NCBI GenBank assembly: GCA_030549495.1
Contig: JAUIRK010000908.1
Span: 248,001 to 312,000 of the forward strand
DNA from: Nectonema munidae
Lineage: Eukaryota; Nematomorpha; Nectonematoida; Nectonematidae
DNA: 64,000 bases
Direction: 5' to 3'
Shown: piece after piece, positions 22,120 to 32,200 of the stretch
Layout of the letters: every line of letters begins with the position of its first letter
How positions within the stretch are numbered: the stretch's first letter is position 1
The notes under the pieces: generated by a model
The model's input: only the letters and a program-made list of their open reading frames with translations
Database searches by the model: none
What the model was told of the DNA's origin: nothing
Translations under genes and position numbers: made by a program

Positions 22120-22357
22120 ATTTGTCGAATAATCAAAGAATCGAAAAATGTTCAAATCAAAAAATATTTATTCTTTTTAAATATATCGTTGGCTCCCCTT
22201 ACTTTTAAAATTGAAAGATAAACCTAGTCTTTAATAATTAATTTTTATCAAATTATGCACATACGAAACTAAAAGTAGGGGGAGCCAACGATATATTTAA
22301 AAAGAATAAATATTTTTTGATTTGAACATTTTTCGATTCTTTGATTATTCGACAAAT
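22120..22357. repeat. Near-perfect inverted repeat: 88-bp arms, 62-bp spacer
   Basis: The left arm 22,120-22,207 and right arm 22,270-22,357 are reverse complements with a single mismatch (a T in the left arm against a C in the matching strand of the right arm). The arms include TCGTTGGCTCCCC and GAATCGAAAAATGTTCAAATC. A transcript would fold into a long, almost perfect hairpin. The left arm resembles sequence at 21,960-22,030, so it belongs to the local repeat zone; the right arm abuts the 3' end of the R1-like LINE. Confidence 0.95.
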
Positions 22358-22364
22358 CGATAAA

Positions 22365-23800
22365 TTGTTCGATGCGTGTCATGATATATTTTTTGGTAGC
22401 AGTTTGTTTGAGATGAAGGATTAGAGGAAGGCAGTTCGTGAAGAATTCTAGGATTCTAGTAGGGGAGGTTTTGTAGGCCCTGGTCATTGTGATGAGGCAA
22501 AGGCGGTGGATTTTATTTAGATAAGTGAGTGATGAGGGGTAGTTTAATGATAGGCCATATGAAAGAATGCCACACTCAAGCGTAGGTTGGATGATTGATT
22601 TGTATATAAAAGATGAGTGTTTATACTTAGACCCGATTTATAAGATATAATTTTACTAAGAGAGAAAAGAGTTGAAGATAGTTTCTGGTATAGGTTTTTG
22701 AAGTGGGATGACCATTTGAGGTTTGATTGAAAGGTGGGACCTAAATATTTCATGGAGGAAGATTGTTGGATGAGGATATCACTGGATTTTAATAGTGGGA
22801 GATGAAGGGAATGTGTTCGTGTGAAGTGTATAAGAGTTGATTTTGTTGCGTTAAATTTTACTTTTAATGAATCGGCCGCAAAAGTTAGCGTGTTAAAGAG
22901 AAAGTTGATGTTCATTATGTTTTCTTTTTGAGAATTTGAGGTAAAGATGAAGGTTAGATCATCTGAATAGCATTGAAAGAAGGCTGGATTGTTAGCGGAG
23001 AGCACCCACCTTGTGGCGTGGATAGTGAGAGGAAATGAATTGCAACTAGAGAATTGTGTTTGAATATAAGACACCTATTTGAAAGCTAATTTTGAATGAA
23101 TTTTATGAGATAATTGGGAAATTTTTGTCGGATCATGTTGAAATGATAGCAGGATGCCATGCTGAATTGAAGGCGTTGTTGATGTTTAGAAAGAGGGCGT
23201 ATGCTGTTAATTTGGAAGATAGATTTGTTTCGAGGTAGGAAGAGAGTCTATATAGAGCGGATTCTGGACTTTTGTGTTGGTGGTAAGGGACTAATTTTGT
23301 TAGATGTGAAAGAGAAATCTTTTGCGTAGAATTTTTTCTAAGATTTTTCCTAAAGTAGGAAGGATGGTGATTGATCGCCAGTTGGTTATGAGGCCTAACT
23401 CTTTGTTGGGTTTAGGAAGTAAAATAAGCTTACCTATTTTCCAGATAGATGGGAAAAAGGAGAAATTTAGGCAACTGTTATATGATTGTAAGAGATATTG
23501 TGAATATAAAGGGAAGGATTTCATGATATGTTTTGTGGTTATAAGATCAAGGCTTGGAGGTAACTTAGGATTTAGACTATTTATAGCCGAGGCTAATTCA
23601 GCTAGATTTACTGGAGGAAAAGTTTGGGGTTAGTTTGAGGAGAGATGTTCGCGTATAGAGTACTATGTTATTGGATGTATGAAAATCCTGAGGGAAAAGC
23701 GTTGAAAGAAAAGATGGGTTGATTTTGGAAATTGTATGCGATAGATATGGATTGAATTGAGAAGAAGCTTTACGATTTTTGCGGACGGAATTAATCACGT
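22365..23800 (-). pseudogene. LINE ORF2 reverse transcriptase domain and thumb
   Basis: Motif pieces follow the RT order. IWKIGKLILLPKPNKELG, then WRSITILPTLGKILEKIL, lie at 23,300-23,524. A motif A region at about 23,180 reads LFLNINNAFNSAW, where the usual Asp of LDI is Asn. A TPQGG piece lies near 23,010. Motif C is CYSDDLTFIF in 22,544-23,074, followed by KVKFNATKSTLIHFTR and KYLGPTFQSNLKW. The thumb (22,365-22,590) reads LECGILSYG, then YKTSPTRILEFFTNCLPL. The Asp-to-Asn change and several frame changes mean it is inactive. Confidence 0.88.
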
Positions 23801-23859
23801 TTCATGGATTTTTAAGAGAGGAGGAGCAGAATTTTTTCCAAGATTCTTTTTTTGCAGAA

Positions 23860-24860
23860 TTTATTTCTGCAATATATCTATTTTTTTATATTGAAGTAGT
23901 GTTCAATGTTGTTAGGGCTATGGTTTTTACGAAGTGTTTTGAGAGAATGTTTTAGGGATTTTTTAAGCGAGGTGAGAAAGGGAGTCCCGAAGTATGGGTG
24001 TTTTCTGCGTAAATATGGTTTGGCTGGGGTGGATAGTGTGATGGAAAGTTTAATTGTGTTGTTGAGGGTAAGGGCTGCAGAGTCAAGATCACTGGTAGAA
24101 TTTATGTGGGGAATAGTTGAGGGAAGTTGTAACTTTAATTGATTTAGGAAGGTGGTCCAATGAGTTTTAAGTGTGTTTTGATTGGATAGTCCTGTGAAAG
24201 GTTTTATATTAACCTGATAAGTTATAAAAAGATGGCCGGAAGCAGATGGTATGTTTGAGATGTGCCAATTTTAAATGAATTTTAATGTGTTTTTGAGGCT
24301 ATGGTCATTGGTCAGGTCAACATGGGAGGACGCGGTTTTGTTGATAGTAAATTTCATAAAAGTGGAGTCTTGATGCGCGCCACGTGTATTTTCTTTGTAG
24401 TCCCACAGGAAAGAACGGGAATTGCCATCTGTGCTGGTGATTATGTGATGATTTTTGAGGTAAAGAGGTGATAAGTTTTGAGTGGCTTTAAGATCGTGAG
24501 AAAAGTTTAAGAGAATGGCATGTGTATTGGAAGGGGCAGAGAGTGAACAGAAAATAAGGGGTGAGTTTTCGCTAAATATTAGTACAAATATGTATTCTTG
24601 GGTCGAATGTTTGTGAATGAGAGAAAAGTGTATATATGATTTTATGATAATACAGGCTGAATAAAGAGTTACTGTAGTACAGTGTAATTTGGAGGAATTG
24701 AAGGGAAAGAAGAGTTTTTTGTGTAGGGCTCGTTTATGGATATAATATCAAAAGAGTTAGAATGTAGGATGTTGGGAAGGTTCGACCAAGCTGTTTCTGA
24801 GTGATTTAGATTTATGTGGAGAATGTTTAACATACATAAGTTTTGGTGGTTTTCATTTAG
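23860..24860 (-). pseudogene. LINE ORF2 endonuclease domain (APE type)
   Basis: The domain starts with LNILHINLNHSETAWSNL and FDIISINEPY (about 24,730-24,835), in the same frame as the zinc knuckles, so ORF1 and the endonuclease appear fused or overlapping. The later half (about 24,190-24,460) reads TDGNSRSFLWDYKENTRGA and HVDLTNDH, then a piece close to the SDH motif (SASGHLFITYQV). In that motif the Asp position is Gly, so a catalytic contact is probably lost. The role in an active element would be nicking the target DNA. Confidence 0.75.
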
Positions 24861-24869
24861 GTTAGTAAG

Positions 24870-25729
24870 GTGTTGTAGTCGAAAGAGGCATGCGTGGGAG
24901 AGGGCTGAATGTTGTTTGCAATTAGAGCATTTTAGCCGTACAGGGTTTTCTTTGAAGATACAAGAGGCAATAGAATGATGTCTTAGACCACAGTGAGCGC
25001 AGTGGGGAGAGTTTGATTTGCAGTGTAAAGTTGTGTGGCTAAATTTGAGGCAGATTTCACATTGATGTAATTTAGGTTTTAGTATTTTAGAGGTTAGAAT
25101 GAGGTTTTCTACTATAAGTTTAGGGTTTTCCATTAGGAATTTGGCTATTATCGAGTTACTAGGGCGAAATGAGGTGGTGTAAGAATAGATACCCTCTTTT
25201 CCTATTTTTTTAAAGATTCAAGTGTGCCTAAGGATTTAATATGGGGGTTACTTTCGTAAAGTAGTTGGGATAGATAGTCTAGGGGTATTTCTTTGGGATA
25301 CTTGGAAGTAGAAAAATTGGGTATGAAGGTGGAATATTGTAGGGGTTATTTGGATTGTGAGTTTTGGGTCTAACTTTTTTCGTGGTTTATGGAGTAAATT
25401 GAGTATACGAGAAGTAGGTGGGTTAGTAATGATCGTTGGTTGGGTAGCAGCAGTTGAAGCATAACTGGTAGTATTGAAATTGTGTGTATTGGGGAGACTC
25501 ATGAGTTTAATTTCTAGGTTTGAGGTAATGTTTAAAAGGGTTTCAGATTTTAGTTTGTATAATTTAATGCTGTCGTCATCGGATAGTGATGCGTGAGAAA
25601 GGAAGTCGTCAAACAAGTTAGAGATAATTTGAGAGGTTGTTGGGGTTTGAGATTTAATTTCAGGACATGGTCGTTTAGGTGTGGTGGAGAGGTGCTCGTG
25701 TGTATAGATTGTATGCGTTTGTTTTCCAT
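24870..25729 (-). pseudogene. LINE ORF1 (gag-like) with CCHC zinc knuckles
   Basis: A possible ATG at 25,729 opens MENKRIQSI. The main open part (25,248-25,616) includes LFDDFLSHASLSDDDSIKLY and a linker rich in Ser, Thr and Pro. The downstream frame (24,669-25,133) carries three knuckles: CEICLKFSHTTLHC, CAHCGLRHHSIASC and CSNCKQHSALSHAC. These bind nucleic acid in R1-type gag proteins and form the ribonucleoprotein. A frame change separates the two parts. Confidence 0.8.
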
Positions 25730-26853
25730 AGTTGTGAGGTTAGAAAAAAAAGAGGAACGTGGGGTAAAGATAGATAGAGGAAAACTAGAATTTTTTTTAA
25801 ATATGACAGGTGTAGTTATAGATTTTTATTATATCAATATTTATACTAAACTTAAAACTTTCATAAATTATTTTTTATAAAAATAAAAAAGTTATTTTAA
25901 TAGATTAAAAAAAAATAAAACTGTTTAACGACCTAATGTACGAATTGACCAACGACAAATTGACCGGAGACAAATTGCCGTCGACTAAGTCACCTAGCAC
26001 CAGACTAACAACAAAAATTTCATATAAAAATAAGACACGTATTTGATTCTCTGTAAAATGTTGTTGATGGAAATAGAATCAGGAGCATACCTGGAGACTT
26101 TGAAACTTCCATAATATCCTCAGCAAAAGGGAAAAGAATTTTCTTCGAGTTAAGTTTTTAATTCTAGATTTTTTTTCAGTCTTTTCCCGAAGCACAGTAT
26201 CATGGTTGTTATTTCCATTTTTGTCAATCCGTATACCGAAAATTCATAAACCTTGAGTTTAGTTTGTTATATTCCAGAAGTCTGAGTTTCAGAACCTGCA
26301 TCAAAATGCTACTGTCTGTAGCTTTTTTGCCTCAAATAGAAGTATAACATGATAAGTATAAATTAAAATGTAATTAAAGCAGATAAAAGTGGCATACCGA
26401 AATTTAAATAGGTTGATGCAACCTTTGGCAGTTACTTCTCTCCTGGAATACTTTGAAAGTATTTGGTTAGTTTAGGACAAAATCAAACTATGGTATGTTT
26501 TTGGAAGAAAAGTCCGAACAAATAACCATTGTGAAGGCTTTTATAATTCGTTTTGGTGTTGATTATGATTTTTATAGTGTCTTTAATATACATGCAAGTC
26601 TTCAATCAGCAAAAACAGTGTATGCGAAATTATGGATTTCTTCATCAAAAAAAGAATATTGAAAGACATGCCTGAGATAGAAGAATTTAATTTTAGATAG
26701 ATACAACTAAAATGGAGGCAATGATTTGAAAAGAAAAAGAAAAGCTCATAGATGAAATCTACATGGATAACCTTGAACGCCAAAATTTGTATTTCTTCCA
26801 CTCACAAACTTCAACCCTTATAAGCTCGGCTAAGAGAATTCCTGTTGAAGACA
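25730..26853. other. No gene recognised; one short repeated motif
   Basis: At 25,935-25,995 the words GACCAACGACAAATTGACC and GGAGACAAATTGCC form a short internal repeat of the GACAAATTGACC type. The rest is AT-rich with only short ORFs (longest 72 codons on the minus strand, no motif). Confidence 0.45.
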
Positions 26854-26871
26854 CCCCCCCCCCCCCCCCCC
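26854..26871. repeat. Poly-C tract (18 bp)
   Basis: An uninterrupted run of 18 C, followed by TCCTCCCCA, in AT-rich surroundings. The minus strand is G-rich and the plus strand could form an i-motif. Run length at such tracts is often misread in assemblies. Confidence 0.95.
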
Positions 26872-28394
26872 TCCTCCCCACCATACTTATTACATCAACT
26901 TCTAAAGTCTGAACCAACGTCCTAACTTCAACTTTAGATCAATATTATCATAAAATTTAACTTATTTTGTTTTCATCTTGATATAGATTTTAGAAGAATG
27001 AAGCAGTTAGCGATTCTCCTACACAAGTTATACATAGAAGAAATCATTTTCGGTACTTTCGAGATAATCTTTTAAATCATAATATTTTTATTTTCTAATT
27101 TTAGAGGAACGCCAAAATTAATGATTGAGTAGACAAGGGCTCACGGCGAGACCACTTAATAAAATACGTGCCAAGCGTGGTACCTTTTGGGTGGTATGGA
27201 AACCAACACAAAAAAAAGATTCAGTAAAAGAAAGATTCATCGTTTGAACACAAATTTTCATACCTGCATATGAATTCCTTGTATTTTACGCAAAGAAATA
27301 AAAGCTGGCATTTAAAAGACTCTTCAACAAAATCCTTGTTACAACTATGACATCGATTACATATTCTAAAATTTCATTTATATTGTATAAATAAAATATT
27401 TTGTATTACTTCTCATAACTGTCAGTTCATTCTAATTGTAACGCAATAAAGTTTATCTTAAAATTTTTATTCCTCATATTTTTTGACTCTATTTGTAAAA
27501 GATTTTTGAGTACATTTATCATATTTCTTTACTATATTTTTTATAATTAAATGAGTCTTAACAAAGTTTCTAAACTTTGTCAAAAATATCATCAAATAAT
27601 ATACTGTTATAGAGATGCTGGTTATCCGCCAAAATTTTACATACTCTTTCGCCGATAAATGTTTGCTCTTTACCCAAATATGAAAATAAACATCAAATAC
27701 TCTTGGCCCCTTTAAAATCGCCACTGTCTGTGCGTGTGTGTGTGCAATGAAGTATTCAGTAAGAAGTAACACAGAGAGAACTCTGATGAACAGAGGGGAG
27801 ACCACATAATTTGCGTTTTCACCTCCTCCTCAAAAGTCTGCTTCGGAAAAAAACTTCCTTTCTGCAGGCTACATGACAGTCTAACAATGGCGCTTTTTCT
27901 CATTAGCAGACATCAAACAAAATTTTATGATTGGTGTTCTGTCTTCCAGTGGTGGCGCACTTTCTTTCCTTGATGACAGCCTCAGTCTCCAAGCAGATTC
28001 GATGAAAAGGTATTTTTTTCCAAGATTGAAGGCCTGACCCCCTAAGTCTACTTTTCTTTTCTTAACATGTATGATTTCAGAAAGCTGAGCAAACCAGAAA
28101 TGAGATATAATAAGTTTTATTTAAAATGCAAAATAAATAAATCAATAAAATTATGCCTATTCAAACAAAACTTTATGTACCACTACAACATGCCTGCTAA
28201 TCAATTCCACTGCATTGATAATTATGTCTATCAATTATAATGAATAAAACACACATTGCGGATAATTATATTTAATATGAAAAAAAAATCACTAAGGAAA
28301 GGGACACTGTTTCTGTTGGCGAACATCTGGATGATCTAAAGATCTGCTGGAATTTGAAGCCTTCTATGTATCAACAGGTTAACGGACGAGACCT
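26872..28394. other. No gene recognised; contains a TG microsatellite
   Basis: A GTGTGTGTGTG run lies at 27,730-27,745. A minus-strand frame of 112 codons (27,467-27,805) looks hydrophobic at its start but has GTG rather than ATG there, so it is not called as a gene. No other feature. Confidence 0.45.
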
Positions 28395-28446
28395 CAGGGC
28401 ATATCGGGGTGAATCTGGCCAGCAGGCTGGAGTTTGACCACTCCTA
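28395..28446 (-). mobile_element. Remnant of a hAT-type element end
   Basis: On the minus strand the stretch reads AGTGGTCAAACTCCAGCCTG then CTGGCCAGATTCACCCCGA. This is the style of terminus seen in common hAT-derived repeats (AGTGGTCAAACT followed by GGCC-rich sequence). The other end and the target duplication were not found, so only a fragment is claimed. Confidence 0.35.
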
Positions 28447-29228
28447 CTTAACTAAACCCTGTTTAAGTTAAACTAAGCCTTTAAAATTTAGTTAGGATTA
28501 GTTACTAAAACTAGATAGTTTGCATGTCAATAGACATAAATTTATTAAATCCTATTCAAAAAATATACATCCAAATAACACATTCATTTTTTTCAAAAAA
28601 TTCGCTTTCATTTCGGACCTTTTGCTTTTAGGATGTTTTTACCAAGAACCCTTTCAAATTTAATATCAGAAGTATGAATATTTCCTTCAGAAAAAAAATA
28701 TTAAGAAAAAGCTAAATTAGTAGATTAACTAAATAAAAGCTTTTAAGGATGAATTTTAAAAAACAAAAAAAAAGTAAAAAAGCTTTGAAAGTCAAATTTA
28801 TAAAAATAATATATAAATTAATTAAAAAAATGTCAATAATAGTAAACAAAAAATAATTTTTTTTAACTAAATGTTTTTAAATAAAAAGGAAGGATATGTG
28901 ACATTACGAAAAAGAAGCATTTATTTTCAATGAACTAAATTTCAGAAATGATAAGCAAAAAAACTTTTTTTCCAATTTATATGACTATTCTTTGGGTCTG
29001 ACGCCGATACTAAAATAAGTCAAAATTTCAAACAAAAAAAGACTTAACAAATTTTTATAAATAAAAATTTTATCAGTTAAAAAACTTACTAAAAAAACCG
29101 AAATATAATAAAATATATAAAATTTCAAATAAGAAAAACACGTAACACATTTAAACCAAATCTAGAGGTTACATATATGTAAATTTTAGGAATAAAAATT
29201 TTATCAGGAAAATACTCATTAAAATGGT
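28447..29228. other. A-rich flank of the satellite array
   Basis: No gene. The plus strand becomes strongly A-rich towards the array. ATAAAAATTTTATCAG occurs twice 131 bp apart (29,061 and 29,192) in a loosely duplicated context. Confidence 0.45.
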
Positions 29229-32200
29229 TCCTAGTCAAAATCCCCGAAAACTAAAATCAAAGTTACCAAAATCCCCGAAAACTAAAATTCAAGCAACCAA
29301 ATGGCCGGAAATCCAAAATCCCCGAAAACTAAATTTCAAGCAACCAAAATCCCCGAAAACAAATCAAAGTTACCAAAATCCTCGAAAACTAAAATTCAAG
29401 CAACTAAAATGCCCGAAAATTCCCTGAAAACAAATCAAAGTTACCAAAATCCCCGAAAACTAAAATTCAAGCAACCAAAATGCCCGAAATCGAAAATCGC
29501 CGCTACCAAAATCCCTGAAAACTGAAATCAAAGTTACCAAAATCCCCAAAGACTAAAATTCAAACAACCGAAATCCAAAATCCCCGAAAATTAAAATCGC
29601 CGCTACCAAAATCCCTGAAAACTGAAATCAAAGTTACCAAAATCCCCAAAGACTAAAATTCAAGCAACCAAAATGCCCGAAATCCAAAATCCCCGAAAAT
29701 TAAAATCGCCGCTACCAAAATCCCCGAAAACTCAAATCAAAGTTACCAAAATCCCCAAAGACTAAAATTCAAGCAACCAAAATGCCCGAAATCGAAAATC
29801 CCCGAAAACTAAAATCGCCCTAACTAAAATCAAAGTTACCAAAATCCCCGAAAACTAAAATTCAAGCAACCAAAATGCCCGAAATCCAAATTCCCCAAAA
29901 ACAAATCAAAGTTACCAAAATCCACGAAAACTAAAATTCAAGCAACCAAAATGCCCGAAATCGAAAATCCCCGAAAACTAAAATCGCCGCTACCAAAATC
30001 CCCGAAAACTCAAATTAAAGTTACCAAAATCCCCAAAGACTAAAATTCAAGCAACCAAAATGCCCGAAATCCAAAATCCCCGAAAACTAAAATCGCCGCT
30101 ACTAAAATCCCCGAAAACTCAAATCAAAGTTACCAAAATCCCCAAAGACTAAAATTCAAGCAACCAAAATGCCCGAAATCGAAAATCCCCGAAAACTAAA
30201 ATCGCCCTAACTAAAATCAAAGTTACCAAAATCCCCGAAAACTAAAATTCAAGCAACCAAAATGCCCGAAATCCAAATTCCCCAAAAACAAATCAAAGTT
30301 ACCAAAATCCACGAAAACTAAAATTCAAGCTACCAAAATCCCCGAAATCCAAATTCCCCGAAAACTTAAATCGCCGCTACCAAAATCCCCGAAAACTCAA
30401 ATCAAAGTTACCAAAATCCCCAAAGACTAAAATTCAAGCAACCAAAATGCCCGAAATCGAAAATCCCCGAAAACTAAAATCGCCCTAACTAAAATCAAAG
30501 TTACCAAAATCCCCGAAAACTAAAATTCAAGCAACCAAAATGCCCGAAATCCAAATTCCCCAAAAACAAATCAAAGTTACCAAAATCCACGAAAACTAAA
30601 ATTCAAGCTACCAAAATCCCCGAAATCCAAATTCCCCGAAAACTTAAATCGCCGCTACCAAAATCCCCGAAAACTAAAATCAAAGTTACCAAAATCCCCA
30701 AAGACTAAAATTCAAGCAACCAAAATGCCCGAAATCGAAAATCCCCGAAAACTAAAATCGCCCTAAAAACTAAAATCAAAGTTACCAAAATCCCCGAAAA
30801 CTAAAATTCAAGCAACCAAAATGCCCAAAATCCAAATTCCCCGAAAACAAATTAAAGTTACCAAAATCCACGAAAACTAAAATTCAAGCTACCAAAATCC
30901 CCGAAATCCAAATTCCCCGAAAACTTAAATCGCCGCTACCAAAATCCCCGAAAACTCAAATCAAAGTTACCAAAATCCCCAAAGACTAAAATTCAAGCAA
31001 CCAAAATGCCCGAAATCGAAAATCCCCGAAAACTAAAATCGCCCTAACTAAAATCAAAGTTACCAAAATCCCCGAAAACTAAAATTCAAGCAACCAAAAT
31101 GCCCGAAATCCAAATTCCCCCAAAACAAATCAAAGTTACCAAAATCCACGAAAACTAAAATTCAAGCTACCAAAATCCCCGAAATCCAAATTCCCCGAAA
31201 ACTAAAATCGCCGCTACCAAAATCCCCGAAAACTCAAATCAAAGTTACCAAAATCCCCAAAGACTAAAATTCAAGCAACCAAAATGCCCGAAATCGAAAA
31301 TCCCCGAAAACTAAAATCGCCCTAACTAAAATCAAAGTTACCAAAATCCCCGAAAACTAAAATTCAAGCAACCAAAATGCCCGAAATCCAAATTCCCCAA
31401 AAACAAATCAAAGTTACCAAAATCCACAAAAACTAAAATTCAAGCTACCAAAATCCCCGAAATCCAAATTCCCCGAAAACTTAAATCGCCGCTACCAAAA
31501 TCCCCGAAAACTCAAATCAAAGTTACCAAAATCCCCAAAGACTAAAATTCAAGCAACCAAAATGCCCGAAATCGAAAATCCCCGAAAACTAAAATCGCCC
31601 TAACTAAAATCAAAGTTACCAAAATCCCCGAAAACTAAAATTCAAGCAACCAAAATGCCCGAAATCCAAATTCCCCGAAAACTTAAATCGCCGCTACCAA
31701 AATCCCCGAAAACTCAAATCAAAGTTACCAAAATCCCCAAAGACTAAAATTCAAGCAACCAAAATGCCCGAAATCCAAAATCCCCGAAAACTAAAATCGC
31801 CCTAACTAAAATCAAAGTTACCAAAATCCCCGAAAACTAAAATTCAAGCAACCAAAATGCCCGAAATCCAAATTCCCCGAAAACTTAAATCGCCGCTACC
31901 AAAATCCCCGAAAACTAAAATCAAAGTTACCAAAATCCCCAAAGACTAAAATTCAAGCAACCAAAATGCCCGAAATCGAAAATCCCCGAAAACTAAAATC
32001 GCCCTAACTAAAATCAAAGTTACCAAAATCCCCGAAAACTAAAATTCAAGCAACCAAAATGCCCGAAATCCAAATTCCCCAAAAACAAATCAAAGTTACC
32101 AAAATCCACAAAAACTAAAATTCAAGCTACCAAAATCCCCGAAATCCAAATTCCCCGAAAACTTAAATCGCCGCTACCAAAATCCCCGAAAACTCAAATC

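Larger units (their letters stand above)
22360..25729 (-). mobile_element. R1-like non-LTR retrotransposon, nearly complete but decayed
   Basis: On the minus strand, a gag-like ORF1 with zinc knuckles is followed by an endonuclease and a reverse transcriptase. The order, the triple zinc knuckles and the endonuclease start (INLNHSETAW) match the R1 group of LINEs, which copy themselves by target-primed reverse transcription. At about 3.4 kb it is shorter than a usual 5-kb R1 and has many frame changes and stops. Coding sequence at the 3' end stops just before the inverted repeat at 22,357; no poly-A tail or 3' UTR is visible. Local composition is unlike the surroundings: the minus strand is rich in A and C and poor in G. 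Another related clade such as LOA is possible. Confidence 0.88.

Noticed and set aside
23906-24142. Plus-strand frames at 23,322-24,142 and 25,593-25,880
   Set aside because: They are antisense shadows of the minus-strand LINE, which has clear motifs on the other strand.
27467-27805. 112-codon minus-strand frame whose start looks like a signal peptide
   Set aside because: The first codon is GTG, not ATG. The nearby ATG is in another frame, and part of the peptide comes from a TG microsatellite.
29224-29525. Lys/Pro/Asn-rich plus-strand frames at the start of the array
   Set aside because: They are translations of the satellite monomer itself, in overlapping frames, with no start context or other gene signal.
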